Positions 26,329-35,973 of a stretch of 64,000 nt of DNA are shown here, piece by piece. A program made the translations under genes and the position numbers. The DNA lies in contig CACHEM010000004.1 in assembly GCA_902578845.1 (NCBI GenBank), positions 1 through 64,000 on the forward strand, written 5' to 3'. A model generated the notes under the pieces. The model worked only from the letters and a program-made list of their open reading frames with translations, searched no databases and was not told the DNA's origin. Position 1 is the first letter of the stretch. Every line of letters begins with the position of its first letter. The DNA is from an uncultured Prochlorococcus sp. GTDB taxonomy: Bacteria > Cyanobacteriota > Cyanobacteriia > PCC-6307 > Cyanobiaceae.

Positions 26329-27561
26329 TTATAAACTTCTCAATGCAACAATTGGATCTAATTTTGAAGCTCTTTTCGCAGGTAAAACGCCAAAGATCAA
26401 ACCTATTGATCCTGAAATGATCATGGTAGAAAAAGTAGTTGTAATTCCTACTGATGCAGGAAGTGGTGTTATCAGAGATAAAAGGAAAACACCTGATAAT
26501 CCCGTTGTTGTTCCAATTAATCCTCCAATTGTAGATAAAATCAATGCTTCAATTAAAAATTGAATTAATATATCTGACTGTTTAGCTCCTATTGCTTTTC
26601 TAAGTCCAATCTCTTCAGTCCTTTCGCTTACAGAAACGAGCATAATATTCATGATTCCTATGCCTCCAACTACTAAAGATACTGCACCAATTCCAGCTAA
26701 TAAAAACGTTAGTCCACTTGTTATGTTGGTTACTATATTCAATGCATCTTCTTGTGATCTAACCGCAAAGTCATCATCTCTGATTATTTTATGTCTTTGC
26801 CTTAATAAATTAGTAATCTGAAATTTAGCGGCACTTGTTGCATTTTTATTTATCGCTTCAACACTAATGAAGCTTAAACTTACTCCATATGTCGGGTCCT
26901 TCCCTGTAATCCTATTGACCATGGTGGTTAATGGAATATATGCATTTTTATCTTGATTACTTCCAAATACAGCACCTTTTGGTTTTAATATTCCGATAAT
27001 TTCATAAGTGTGTTCTTTAATTCTAATTTTTTTTCCAAGTGATGAAGATTTATCTTTGAAAAATTCTTCTTTAAGATCAGGACCAATTACAACATAACTT
27101 CTTGCACTATTAACATCACTTTTTGATATAAATCTACCCTTTTCCACTTCAAAGCTTCTTACTTCAAGAAATTCAGGAGTAACTCCAGCAATTGATATAT
27201 TTAAACTTTTAGAATTTGATTGCACTATTTCGTTGGCAGATATTTGAGGTGCTACTTTTTTAACTGCTGGTACTTGATTACTTATTGCTATTGCATCTTC
27301 TAAAACTAGGTTTTTAGGAAATGAAATGCCTCTTCTTCTTGTGTCATTATTTCCGGGAACAATGAATAAAACATTTGCACCTAAATTACTTAATTGGTTT
27401 TTTGCTAATGTTTGAGCACCTCTACCAAGTCCAACAAGTGTAATAACTGAAGCATTTCCTATAATTATCCCCAGCATAGTCAATGAACTTCTTAATTTGT
27501 TCGAAACTAAAGTTTTCGTTGCCATGCCTAAGGCTTCTTTTATTGAGATATTCCTAGACAT
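26329..27561 (-). CDS. ABC transporter permease, MacB/FtsX type
   Basis: The 410-residue protein has one N-terminal helix (LRSSLTMLGIIIGNASVITLV), a MacB periplasmic-core domain of about 200 residues, and a C-terminal FtsX domain with three helices. The FtsX region contains GGIGIMNIMLVSVSERTEEIGLRKAIGA, split here as GGIGIMNIMLVSV and RTEEIGLRKAIGA. This topology is typical of tripartite or lipoprotein-type exporters. No ATPase gene is adjacent. It overlaps pyk by 8 bp. Confidence 0.88.
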   Translation of the reverse strand: MSRNISIKEALGMATKTLVSNKLRSSLTMLGIIIGNASVITLVGLGRGAQTLAKNQLSNLGANVLFIVPGNNDTRRRGISFPKNLVLEDAIAISNQVPAVKKVAPQISANEIVQSNSKSLNISIAGVTPEFLEVRSFEVEKGRFISKSDVNSARSYVVIGPDLKEEFFKDKSSSLGKKIRIKEHTYEIIGILKPKGAVFGSNQDKNAYIPLTTMVNRITGKDPTYGVSLSFISVEAINKNATSAAKFQITNLLRQRHKIIRDDDFAVRSQEDALNIVTNITSGLTFLLAGIGAVSLVVGGIGIMNIMLVSVSERTEEIGLRKAIGAKQSDILIQFLIEALILSTIGGLIGTTTGLSGVFLLSLITPLPASVGITTTFSTMIISGSIGLIFGVLPAKRASKLDPIVALRSL

Positions 27562-29344
27562 ATTTATATTTATCTATTGCATCATCATCTTCAATTTGTC
27601 CCATGTAAATAACACCTTCATTAAGCTGGAGTGTAATAAGGTCGCCATTAATGATTTGATGATTATCCATATTTTCTAAATTACAAATTGTAGAAATCTT
27701 TTTATTATTTTTGTTAAACAAAGCATAAACATCATTAACATTTTGATTCGTAACAATGCCGGCAATATTTTTACTCAGTGGTATATTTTTCATTAATTCC
27801 TTCGGCACAAATAATATTTCTCCTGGGCAAATTAACGATATATCAAGATTATTTATAATTATTCTTGCCTTACCTGTAACGCCGATTTCCCCTATTGAAA
27901 TTCCTCTTGATACAATCTTTCTTACTAAACCGACTTTTATTAAATCTGTAGAGCCGCTAATTCCAGTTAAGGTACCTGCGGTTTGAACTACTAAATCTCC
28001 TTGATTTAGGATCCCCATCTCCTGAGCAATTTGCATAGCTAAACTAAAAGTTTTTGCCGTTCTTTCATCATTTTTAACCACTATTGGAGTAACTCCCCAA
28101 ACAAGTTGCAATCTTCTCGCTACACTTCTCTCTGTAGTAGTTGCCAAGATTGGTGTTGGTGGTCTGAACTTACTTACATTTCGAGCGGTAGAACCTGATT
28201 TTGTTAAAGGGATTATAGCTCCTGCATCAAGTTGTCTAGCTATATTACTTACTGCTGCACTAATAGCATTTGGTATCGTACTGGGTAAGTGGCTTTCAAT
28301 AGCCTTAAGTGGATAATCCCTTTCAATTCTTCTAGCTATGGTTGCCATCGTTTCAACTGCCTCTACAGGATAATCGCCAACTGCAGTTTCGTTTGAAAGC
28401 ATTACAGCATCTGTACCATCCAGAATTGCATTTGCAACATCACTAACTTCGGCTCTAGTTGGTCTTGGGTTAGAAGCCATAGAATCAAGCATTTGAGTCG
28501 CTGTAATTATTGGGATCCCTAATGAATTAGCTTTTCTTATTAATTCCTTTTGTAAAAGAGGAACTTCTTCTGCAGGCATTTCTACTCCCAAATCACCTCT
28601 TGCAACCATAACCCCATCACATAAGGGTAATACTGTATCGATCTGATCAATTGCTTCAAATTTTTCTATTTTTGCGACTACAGGAGTTGAATGCCCATTT
28701 TTGCTTATTAAATCTTTTATCTCATTTATATCAGATGGATTTCTTACGAAACTTAGTGCTATCCAATCAACTCCTTCAGATAAACCGAATTTTAAATCCT
28801 CTTTATCTTTTTCTGTTAATGCTTTTACTGATAATTGAACATCTGGAAAATTAACACCTTTATTGTTTGAAAGAACCCCTCCTACTGTTACCATGCATTC
28901 CAAATTATTTGCATTTATATCAACTTTTTTTACAATCATTTCTATTTTTCCATCATCTAAAAGTATTCTTTTTCCTTCGCTAACTTCTTGACAAAGATTG
29001 TTGTAGGTTACATTTGCAATAGTATTTGTACATTCGACTTCATTTGATGTCAGTGTGAATTTATCGCCTTTTTTAACTTTTACTGGCCCATCTTTAAAGC
29101 GTCCTAATCGTATTTTAGGTCCTTGAAGATCTTGCAATATTCCAATATCTATATCTAACTTTTTTGATACTTCCCTTATGGTTTTTATTCTCTCAGCATG
29201 ATCTTTATGATCTCCATGTGAGAAATTTAATCTGAATGTTGTTACTCCAGCTTTAATTAAATTTGTAATTACCTCTTCAGATTGAGTTGCAGGGCCAATA
29301 GTTGCTACTATTTTTGTTCTTCTTTTTAAATCAATATTCGACAT
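27554..29344 (-). CDS. pyk: pyruvate kinase with degenerate C-terminal PEP-utilising-like domain
   Basis: Pyruvate kinase makes pyruvate and ATP from phosphoenolpyruvate. The 596 residues begin RRTKIVATIGPATQSEE, with active-site patches FRLNFSHGD, the Lys-Glu motif VVAKIEKFEAID, MVARGDLGVE and the ATQMLDSM helix. After the normal end near residue 475 there is an extra domain of about 110 residues resembling the swivelling phosphohistidine domain. It shows GEILFVPKE and then AGIVTNQNVNDVYALF in place of the GG-TSHA motif, so the phospho-histidine is absent. Confidence 0.95.
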   Translation of the reverse strand: MSNIDLKRRTKIVATIGPATQSEEVITNLIKAGVTTFRLNFSHGDHKDHAERIKTIREVSKKLDIDIGILQDLQGPKIRLGRFKDGPVKVKKGDKFTLTSNEVECTNTIANVTYNNLCQEVSEGKRILLDDGKIEMIVKKVDINANNLECMVTVGGVLSNNKGVNFPDVQLSVKALTEKDKEDLKFGLSEGVDWIALSFVRNPSDINEIKDLISKNGHSTPVVAKIEKFEAIDQIDTVLPLCDGVMVARGDLGVEMPAEEVPLLQKELIRKANSLGIPIITATQMLDSMASNPRPTRAEVSDVANAILDGTDAVMLSNETAVGDYPVEAVETMATIARRIERDYPLKAIESHLPSTIPNAISAAVSNIARQLDAGAIIPLTKSGSTARNVSKFRPPTPILATTTERSVARRLQLVWGVTPIVVKNDERTAKTFSLAMQIAQEMGILNQGDLVVQTAGTLTGISGSTDLIKVGLVRKIVSRGISIGEIGVTGKARIIINNLDISLICPGEILFVPKELMKNIPLSKNIAGIVTNQNVNDVYALFNKNNKKISTICNLENMDNHQIINGDLITLQLNEGVIYMGQIEDDDAIDKYKYV

Positions 29345-29405
29345 ATATAGATAATATTGCTAGATATAAATAAATTTACCATACCCAAAGTTAGTTATTT
29401 AAGTC

Positions 29406-29735
29406 ATGGATTTTAAAACTTATCAGAAAAAAGCTAGAGAAACAGCACAATATCCAGATTTAGGCTCAAATAATATTTATCCTACTCTTGGTTTAGTTGG
29501 AGAGGCTGGTGAGGTGGCTGAAAAAGTGAAAAAGGTTATAAGAGATAAAAATGGAATATTTGATAACGAATCAAAATTAGGTATTAAAAAAGAGTTAGGA
29601 GATGTTTTGTGGTACGTATCAAATCTTTGTACAGAATTAAATTTCAATTTAGAGGATGTTGCATTACAAAACCTTGAAAAATTAAAATTAAGAGCTGCTA
29701 AAGGGAAGATAAGTGGTTCTGGAGATGATAGATAA
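29406..29735 (+). CDS. MazG-like nucleotide pyrophosphohydrolase family protein
   Basis: The 109-residue protein is a single MazG-like domain. It has the metal-binding helices LGLVGEAGEVAEKVKKVIRD and KKELGDVLWYVSNLC, which contain the conserved acidic pattern of the all-alpha NTP-PPase fold. Such proteins hydrolyse noncanonical NTPs or dNTPs to the monophosphate; the substrate cannot be read from sequence. It is divergent from pyk and converges with the YggT gene 3 bp downstream. Confidence 0.88.
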   Translation: MDFKTYQKKARETAQYPDLGSNNIYPTLGLVGEAGEVAEKVKKVIRDKNGIFDNESKLGIKKELGDVLWYVSNLCTELNFNLEDVALQNLEKLKLRAAKGKISGSGDDR

Positions 29736-29737
29736 AG

Positions 29738-30016
29738 TCAGCTATAACCTAAGCTGGCATACTGGAGATTTGTAATTAAATTTTGAATAACATTTAAAAG
29801 TAAAAAAGCTAATAAAGATGAAATATCAAATCCACCAATTGGAGGGATAATACCTCTAAAAATGTTTAAATAAGGATCTGTGATAGAAGTTAATGCAGAT
29901 AAAACGCCGTTACTCCAATCAATACCAGGAAACCATGTAAGTAAAATTCTTATTATCAATATGAAAGAATAAATTGATAAAGTTTGGCCCAGAACTGCAA
30001 AAATCTCAGATAACAT
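29738..30016 (-). CDS. YggT/YlmG-family membrane protein
   Basis: A 92-residue protein with two hydrophobic segments and the family motif LLTWFPGIDWSNG, then DPYLNIFRGIIPPIGGFDISS, the YggT hallmark. Related cyanobacterial and chloroplast YlmG proteins have been linked to haem attachment to cytochrome b6 and to membrane organisation. It lies 39 bp downstream of scpB on the same strand. Confidence 0.92.
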   Translation of the reverse strand: MLSEIFAVLGQTLSIYSFILIIRILLTWFPGIDWSNGVLSALTSITDPYLNIFRGIIPPIGGFDISSLLAFLLLNVIQNLITNLQYASLGYS

Positions 30017-30054
30017 TATCTTGACGTAATTTAATATATCCTAACATTTACTTA

Positions 30055-30516
30055 TTATTGCTGCTTATTATTACTGCTTCCTATATTTGAGAGATATTCA
30101 TTACTTACTGCAAAAGTTTGAAAAAACTTTTCTGATAATGATAGCCAATATGATCTTCCATCTTTTTGCTTCCGTTTGACGATAAATTTCTTTTCTAATA
30201 ATTCTTTAATATGATCATAAGCACCTGAACCTCTAAGAAGTATGAGATCCGATTGCAGGATCTTTTTTTTGATCGCAATAGTTGCCAATGTCCTTAATTC
30301 GGATGTTTTCAAATCAGAAGGAAGTAAATCATCGACGAATTCATTAAGACTAGATTTTAGTTCGAGAGAAAAACTATTATTAACTGCATTTAATTCTATA
30401 GCTGAGTTGGGATTAGAGTATTTATTTTTTAGATCTTTAATTGCATCATTTATTGAGTTTATATCAGAATTAGTAATTTCTGAAAGATCCTTTTTTGTTA
30501 TTGGTCTGCCTTTCAA
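30055..30516 (-). CDS. scpB: segregation and condensation protein B (start uncertain)
   Basis: ScpB is the winged-helix kleisin partner of ScpA and SMC in chromosome compaction. Coordinates use the TTG at 30516, the only ATG/GTG/TTG in the upstream open frame. The translated region before it continues the family N-terminus, IDLVTKVEAVLYLKGRPITKK with ILYLKG-like homology starting about 11 codons earlier, and the frame is open to 30621. The real start is therefore probably a rare codon (ATT at 30597 or 30606, or another). The rest shows SELRTLATIAIKK and LLRGSGAYDHIKEL. Confidence 0.85.
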   Translation of the reverse strand: MKGRPITKKDLSEITNSDINSINDAIKDLKNKYSNPNSAIELNAVNNSFSLELKSSLNEFVDDLLPSDLKTSELRTLATIAIKKKILQSDLILLRGSGAYDHIKELLEKKFIVKRKQKDGRSYWLSLSEKFFQTFAVSNEYLSNIGSSNNKQQ

Positions 30517-30627
30517 ATATAGAACAGCTTCAACTTTAGTAACTAGATCTATATCAGATATTGGCGTGGTATTTAGATCAGATTGATTGATTTTAATTAC
30601 CGAAATCTTTCCTAATTTACCTTAAAT

Positions 30628-32169
30628 TTAATCTGATGCACCAAGGAATAATCTATATGTATCGTTTTGAGTTTCATCCCAAAATTTATAGCCTAGAATT
30701 CTTACAAATTTATTCCATTCTGAAATCTCTTTTTTATCGATTAAAACTCCAATAACAATTTTCCCTACATCAGCTCCATAATTTCTGTAGTGAAAGACGC
30801 TTATAGACCAATTAGATTTCATATTATTTAAGAAGTTTATTAATGCGCCAGGCCTTTCAGGAAACTCAAATCTGTATAAAAGCTCAACAAAGTTTCTATA
30901 TTCCATCTCTTTAAAATTCCTTGGTAATCTTCCACCTACCATATGTCTAAGATGATTTTTAGATAATTCATCATCACTTATGTCAATAAATGAGTACTGT
31001 GAATTTCTAAATACATTTAATAGATTTTTTTTATCATTTAACCCATAGACTTGAACTCCTACAAAGATCTGAGCATTCTTAGAACTCGACATCCTATAGC
31101 TAAATTCAGTTAAATTTCTATTATCAAGTAACTTACAAAAATCAATTAGACTACCAGCACGTTCAGGAATTTCAACAGCCATCATTACTTCTTTACACTC
31201 TCCAAGTTCTGCTCTTTCTGCTACAAATCTTAGTCTTTCAAAATTCATATTTGCACCACATGCAATCGCAATCATTTTTCTATTTGAATGATTTGAATTT
31301 AAAATATCTTTTTTCATTCCCGCTATTGATAAGGCACCTGCAGGCTCTAGTATTGATCTTGTATCCTCAAAAACATCTTTTATAGCAGCACATATTTCGT
31401 CAGTATTAACCCTAATCATTTTATCTATATATTTTCTACCAATATCAAAAGTATTTTTACCAATTTTTTTAACCGCCACTCCATCTGCAAATTGACCAAC
31501 AGAAGGTAATTCAACAATTTTTTCTTCCTCCAACGATTTTGTCATGGCGTCTGCGTCTTCAGGTTCCACGCCGATTATTTTTACTTCAGGCCATATTTTT
31601 TTAATATATAAAGAAATTCCTGATATCAATCCACCACCACCAACAGCAATATAAATTGCATAAGGTTTTTCCGTAAGTTGTTGTTCAAGTTCAATAGCTA
31701 TAGTTCCCTGTCCTGCAATAACATCTGGATCATCAAAAGGATGAATGAAACATAAATTTCTTTCTTGGCTAATCCTTATTGCCTCTTTGTGAGTTTCATC
31801 ATAATTATCACCAAATAATATAACTTTTGCCTTTAAATTTTTTACTGCATTAACTTTTACTAGAGGTGTTGTAATTGGCATTAATATAGTTGCTTGGCAA
31901 TTTAATTTGAGAGCGCTAAGTGCAACACCTTGAGCATGATTGCCAGCACTTGAAGTAATTACTCCTTGAGTAAGCTGAGATTTACTGAGCTTACTCATCT
32001 TGTTGTATGCCCCTCTTATTTTGAATGAAAAAACATCTTGTAGATCTTCTCTTTTCAGAAAAACTTCATTATTAAGTGTATTACTTAAATTATGAGCTTT
32101 CTCTAGTGGTGTTTTTTTTGCTACTTCATAGACTTCAGCTTGAAGTATTTTTTCAAAATAATCATTCAT
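30628..32169 (-). CDS. ilvA: threonine ammonia-lyase, biosynthetic
   Basis: IlvA deaminates threonine to 2-oxobutanoate, the first committed step to isoleucine. The 513-residue protein has the PLP lysine in FSFKIRGAYNKM, the substrate loop SSAGNHAQGVA, and the phosphate-binding glycine run AVGGGGLISG. The C-terminal 190 residues hold two ACT-like repeats (PERAGSLIDFCKLL and PERPGALINFLNNM), indicating allosteric control by branched-chain amino acids. The gene ends 6 bp before the scpB open frame begins. Confidence 0.96.
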   Translation of the reverse strand: MNDYFEKILQAEVYEVAKKTPLEKAHNLSNTLNNEVFLKREDLQDVFSFKIRGAYNKMSKLSKSQLTQGVITSSAGNHAQGVALSALKLNCQATILMPITTPLVKVNAVKNLKAKVILFGDNYDETHKEAIRISQERNLCFIHPFDDPDVIAGQGTIAIELEQQLTEKPYAIYIAVGGGGLISGISLYIKKIWPEVKIIGVEPEDADAMTKSLEEEKIVELPSVGQFADGVAVKKIGKNTFDIGRKYIDKMIRVNTDEICAAIKDVFEDTRSILEPAGALSIAGMKKDILNSNHSNRKMIAIACGANMNFERLRFVAERAELGECKEVMMAVEIPERAGSLIDFCKLLDNRNLTEFSYRMSSSKNAQIFVGVQVYGLNDKKNLLNVFRNSQYSFIDISDDELSKNHLRHMVGGRLPRNFKEMEYRNFVELLYRFEFPERPGALINFLNNMKSNWSISVFHYRNYGADVGKIVIGVLIDKKEISEWNKFVRILGYKFWDETQNDTYRLFLGASD

Positions 32170-32285
32170 ATATATATTTTTAGCATTAATTATTAATCTA
32201 ATAAAACATTACATGATCTATTTCAAAAAAAATACTCATTTTGCACCTCGACGTTTTAGATTATATAGATACCAATTTTTGTTAA

Positions 32286-34175
32286 ATGCTTTTAAGTGAG
32301 TTAAGTCATCCAAATCAATTACATGGCTTAACAGTTTCACAATTAGAGGAAATTGCTTGTCAAATTAGAGAAAGACATCTTCAAGTAGTATCTACTAGTG
32401 GTGGACATCTTGGACCTGGATTAGGTGTAGTTGAGCTGACATTGGCTTTATATCAAACTCTGGATCTTGATTTCGACAAAGTTGTTTGGGATGTTGGTCA
32501 TCAAGGTTATCCTCATAAATTAATAACAGGCCGTTTCAGTCAATTCGATTCCCTTAGACAACAAAATGGAGTAGCTGGATATCTCAAAAGAAGTGAAAGT
32601 AAATTTGACCATTTCGGTGCTGGACATGCAAGTACTTCTATTTCTGCTGCTTTAGGAATGGCAATAGCAAGAGATAGAAAAGGTGAAAATTATAAATGTG
32701 TCGCTGTTATTGGAGATGGAGCTTTAACTGGAGGAATGGCATTAGAAGCTATAAATCATGCAGGTCACTTACCAAATACTCCTTTAGTAGTAGTACTAAA
32801 CGATAATGACATGTCTATTTCACCTCCAGTTGGAGCCCTTTCATCTTATTTAAATAAGGTAAGAGTTAGTCCCCCATTACAATTTTTGTCCGATAGTGTT
32901 CAAGAAAGTGTAAAGAATATTCCATTAATTGGTAAGGATATTCCAGAAGAACTAAAAAATATTAAAGGAAGCGTTAGAAGATTAGCTGTGCCTAAGGTTG
33001 GTGCTGTTTTTGAAGAACTTGGATTTACATATATGGGTCCAATTGACGGTCATGATATTGGAAATTTAGTTAATACTTTTAACGCTGCTCATAAACTTAG
33101 AAAACCTGTACTTGTTCATGTTGTTACAACAAAAGGTAAGGGTTATCCTTATGCAGAAGCTGATCAGGTTGGATATCATGCACAGTCTGCATTTGATCTA
33201 ACAACTGGGAAATCTATTCCATCTAAGAAACCTAAGCCTGTAAGTTATAGTAAAATATTCGGTCAAACATTATTGAAAATATGCGAACAAGACAGCAAAG
33301 TAGTTGGTATTACAGCAGCAATGGCTACAGGTACTGGTTTAGATATCTTGCAAAAAAATATCCCAGATCAATATATTGATGTAGGAATAGCAGAACAACA
33401 TGCAGTTACTCTTGCAGCAGGAATGTCTTGCGATGGTCTTAAACCTGTTGTAGCAATTTATAGTACTTTCCTTCAGCGTGCTTTCGATCAATTAATTCAT
33501 GATGTTGGTATACAAAATTTACCTGTATCATTCGTTCTTGATAGGGCTGGGATAGTTGGAGCTGACGGTCCTACGCACCAAGGTCAATACGATATCAGTT
33601 ATATGAGATCTATACCTAATTTTGTATTGATGGCCCCTAAAGATGAATCTGAATTACAAAGAATGTTAATAACTTCAATTAACCATAATGGGCCTACAGC
33701 TTTAAGAATTCCAAGAGGTTCTGGATTAGGAGTCGCTGTAATGGACGAGGGTTGGGAACCTTTGAATATAGGAGAAGCTGAAATACTTTTAGAAGGAGAA
33801 GATATTTTAATTATTGCTTACGGATCAATGGTTGCATCAGCTATTGAAACAGCAAATATCCTGAAAAATATGAGCATTAATGCATGTATTGTTAATGCAA
33901 GATTTGTGAAACCTCTCGATAAAAATCTTATTATGCCTTTAGCAACTAGGATTCAAAAAGTTGTAACTATGGAAGAAGGAACCCTAATAGGTGGATTTGG
34001 TTCCGCAATAGTTGAATTATTTAACGATAATGAAATAAACACTCCTGTATACAGAATAGGTATACCTGATGTTTTAGTTGATCATGCTTCACCTGACCAG
34101 AGTAAAGAAAAATTAGGACTTATGCCTGATCAGATGGCAGATAAAATTGTTAAGAAATTTAAGTTAGATAATTAA
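32286..34175 (+). CDS. dxs: 1-deoxy-D-xylulose-5-phosphate synthase
   Basis: DXS condenses pyruvate and glyceraldehyde-3-phosphate, committing carbon to the MEP isoprenoid pathway. The 629-residue protein has the transketolase layout: catalytic patch [20 protein letters not shown], ThDP motif [18 protein letters not shown] continuing to NDNDMSIS, and the pyrimidine domain [18 protein letters not shown] and [18 protein letters not shown]. The ending [11 protein letters not shown] is typical. It converges with psaK. Confidence 0.97.
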   Translation: MLLSELSHPNQLHGLTVSQLEEIACQIRERHLQVVSTSGGHLGPGLGVVELTLALYQTLDLDFDKVVWDVGHQGYPHKLITGRFSQFDSLRQQNGVAGYLKRSESKFDHFGAGHASTSISAALGMAIARDRKGENYKCVAVIGDGALTGGMALEAINHAGHLPNTPLVVVLNDNDMSISPPVGALSSYLNKVRVSPPLQFLSDSVQESVKNIPLIGKDIPEELKNIKGSVRRLAVPKVGAVFEELGFTYMGPIDGHDIGNLVNTFNAAHKLRKPVLVHVVTTKGKGYPYAEADQVGYHAQSAFDLTTGKSIPSKKPKPVSYSKIFGQTLLKICEQDSKVVGITAAMATGTGLDILQKNIPDQYIDVGIAEQHAVTLAAGMSCDGLKPVVAIYSTFLQRAFDQLIHDVGIQNLPVSFVLDRAGIVGADGPTHQGQYDISYMRSIPNFVLMAPKDESELQRMLITSINHNGPTALRIPRGSGLGVAVMDEGWEPLNIGEAEILLEGEDILIIAYGSMVASAIETANILKNMSINACIVNARFVKPLDKNLIMPLATRIQKVVTMEEGTLIGGFGSAIVELFNDNEINTPVYRIGIPDVLVDHASPDQSKEKLGLMPDQMADKIVKKFKLDN

Positions 34176-34194
34176 AAATTTAATAAATAAATTT

Positions 34195-34458
34195 CTATAA
34201 AACACCACGTGAGGCTAATCCTAAGATTGCTCCAATTCCGAAAATATGACCTAGGCAATTAGCGCCTACAACTGATGCGTGACTCAAACCACCATAGAAT
34301 TTTGAATTAGGTATTTCAAAACCTTCATTAGGTTTTCTGATAGTTGCTCTAGCAATTGCATAAGCAAAAACATTACATGCAATCATAACAACGGCACACT
34401 TTGGTGACCATTCAAATGTTGCTGGAGCAGAGGCAGCTGCAAATAATGTAGTAAACAT
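34195..34458 (-). CDS. psaK: photosystem I subunit PsaK
   Basis: PsaK is a peripheral, two-helix photosystem I subunit that binds chlorophyll and docks antenna. The 87-residue protein has the short leader of the family (MFTTLFAAASAPATFEWSPK), helix 1 CAVVMIACNVFAYAIARATI, a positive loop and helix 2 ending FGIGAILGLASRGVL. The spacing is standard. It converges with dxs, about 20 bp away. Confidence 0.94.
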   Translation of the reverse strand: MFTTLFAAASAPATFEWSPKCAVVMIACNVFAYAIARATIRKPNEGFEIPNSKFYGGLSHASVVGANCLGHIFGIGAILGLASRGVL

Positions 34459-34524
34459 AAAAAATCGTTATTTTCATATATTCTCTAATACTTTTACCTA
34501 AAAAACACGAAATTGTAAAAGGTC

Positions 34525-34860
34525 TTAAGAGTTGTTTACTTCTAAACTATTTAAAATCTTTATAAAGCCCAACAAAATAACAAAATCACTAAGGGTTAAG
34601 AAAGATTCTGCTAAACCATGTAAGAAGTCGACCTCAACAAGAGTTTTATCGTAGTAATTTAAGGTGTATATAGAAATTACTACTGTTATAAAAACAAATA
34701 ATACTGTTAAGGAATATCCTGTTTTTACTAATTTATTAAAATATTTAATTTTATATAAGTAAAATAAAAAGACTGCATATGGAATTATAGATGCTGCGAA
34801 CAAAGCAGTATTATCAATTAAAGCTAATTTTTCTATAAAGTTTATAAATAAATCATTCAT
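34525..34860 (-). CDS. DUF3593-family membrane protein
   Basis: I chose the ATG at 34860 (MNDLFINFIEKLALIDN), not the earlier in-frame one at 34896, because the latter would overlap the upstream gene extensively. The 111 residues hold three hydrophobic segments and the family ending DFLHGLAESFLTLSDFVILLGF. The protein overlaps DUF2499 upstream by 8 bp; this pair is conserved in cyanobacteria and has plastid homologues. Function is unknown; membrane location is seen from sequence. Confidence 0.82.
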   Translation of the reverse strand: MNDLFINFIEKLALIDNTALFAASIIPYAVFLFYLYKIKYFNKLVKTGYSLTVLFVFITVVISIYTLNYYDKTLVEVDFLHGLAESFLTLSDFVILLGFIKILNSLEVNNS

Positions 34861-35155
34861 ATGTCTTTTTCTTTTTAAAAATAGTGAATGATGCAAGAGC
34901 TAATGTTGAATTTCCAATAAATGTAAATATCCCTTGAAGCGTTACTAATCCATATAATACATCTTGATTATCATAGATATGCCAAGTTATAGCGCACATA
35001 GCTCCTATTAAGTTTGGAACCATAGCTAGGCTTAACCAAAAAAATGAATTGTATTCTTTATATGTAGAAATTTTGTATATAACAAAGATGGTAAATATCC
35101 ATTCAATGACCGAAGAGATATGAATTAACCAAGTTCCAAATGAAAGTTCGTGCAA
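34853..35155 (-). CDS. DUF2499-family membrane protein
   Basis: The 100 residues start MHELSFGTWLIHISSVIEWI and contain three hydrophobic segments, with WLSLAMVPNLIGAMCAITWHIYDN in the middle and a basic tail (TIFKKKKTYE). Length and motif match DUF2499, known from cyanobacteria and plastids. The 8-bp overlap with DUF3593 and a 3-bp gap to prxQ indicate one transcript and perhaps one complex. Function is unknown. Confidence 0.85.
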   Translation of the reverse strand: MHELSFGTWLIHISSVIEWIFTIFVIYKISTYKEYNSFFWLSLAMVPNLIGAMCAITWHIYDNQDVLYGLVTLQGIFTFIGNSTLALASFTIFKKKKTYE

Positions 35156-35158
35156 AAT

Positions 35159-35695
35159 TTATATTTTTTTCTTAAGTACATTAAGTACTTCTTTGGCATG
35201 ATTTATAGGTAAAACACTTATCCATCTATAAGAAATTTCCCCTTCTGGAGAAATCAAAAAAGTATTTCTATCTGAAAATGGAGGAATCCAAGAACCATAT
35301 TTATTGCTAATAATTCCCTCAGGATCAGACAATAAAGTATAGTTTATAGATTTCTCGCTGCAGAAACTTTCATGAGAATCTTGATTATCAGCACTAATCC
35401 CAACAATTTCGGCATTATATTTTGAAAAATCTTTTTTTAATTCCGAAAAACCTTTAGCTTCAAGAGTGCAACCTGCGGTAAAGTCCTTTGGATAAAAATA
35501 CATAACAAGCCACTTGCCTTGAAAATCATTTAATTCCCAATTATTTTTTGATTTTATGTTTTTATTAAAACCTTCTAATTGAAAGTTTGGAGCAATATCT
35601 CCAACTTCAGGAGCAAAGTCAAAAGCGATTGCTGAATTACAATTAAATAAAAAAATAAAAGATATTAATATACTTACAACTAAATTTCTCATCAA
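35159..35695 (-). CDS. exported peroxiredoxin Q (BCP type)
   Basis: Thiol peroxidase reducing hydroperoxides. The 178-residue protein begins with a cleavable signal peptide (residues 1-24, ending NSAIA), so it acts in the periplasm or thylakoid lumen. The peroxidatic Cys is C76 in YPKDFTAGCTLEAKGF. The usual second Cys five residues later is absent; instead C112 in DSHESFCSEKSINY is positioned as the alpha3 resolving Cys of beta-type PrxQ. It sits 3 bp from DUF2499 and rpmB. Confidence 0.9.
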   Translation of the reverse strand: MMRNLVVSILISFIFLFNCNSAIAFDFAPEVGDIAPNFQLEGFNKNIKSKNNWELNDFQGKWLVMYFYPKDFTAGCTLEAKGFSELKKDFSKYNAEIVGISADNQDSHESFCSEKSINYTLLSDPEGIISNKYGSWIPPFSDRNTFLISPEGEISYRWISVLPINHAKEVLNVLKKKI

Positions 35696-35697
35696 AT

Positions 35698-35934
35698 TTA
35701 GAATTTTTTTAAATCAACTCCATTTGATTTAGCAAAATTATCTAAGCCTACTTTTTGTATAGACTTTAGTGCTTTGGTGCTAATTTTAATATTCACCCAT
35801 TTTTTTCCTTCTTCCCACCAAAGTCTCCTTTTTTGGAGATTAACTTGTTGCAATTTTTTTGTACGAATATGTGAGTGACTCACCGCCATCCCGTTATTAG
35901 CTTTTGCACCAGTCAGTTCGCAAACTCTTGACAT
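35698..35934 (-). CDS. rpmB: 50S ribosomal protein L28
   Basis: The 78-residue protein has the L28 signature [27 protein letters not shown], split here as [10 protein letters not shown] and [13 protein letters not shown], and the C-terminal [19 protein letters not shown]. This is the standard length for L28. It lies 3 bp upstream of prxQ and 39 bp downstream of htpG on the minus strand. Confidence 0.97.
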   Translation of the reverse strand: MSRVCELTGAKANNGMAVSHSHIRTKKLQQVNLQKRRLWWEEGKKWVNIKISTKALKSIQKVGLDNFAKSNGVDLKKF

Positions 35935-35973
35935 ATTTATTGAGTTATATCTCCAAAAATTCTAACACATGAC

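Noticed and set aside
26306..26563. 85-residue plus-strand frame
   Set aside because: Antisense to the FtsX domain of the ABC permease; no independent support.
30242..30586. 114-residue plus-strand frame
   Set aside because: Antisense to scpB, which has clear family homology.
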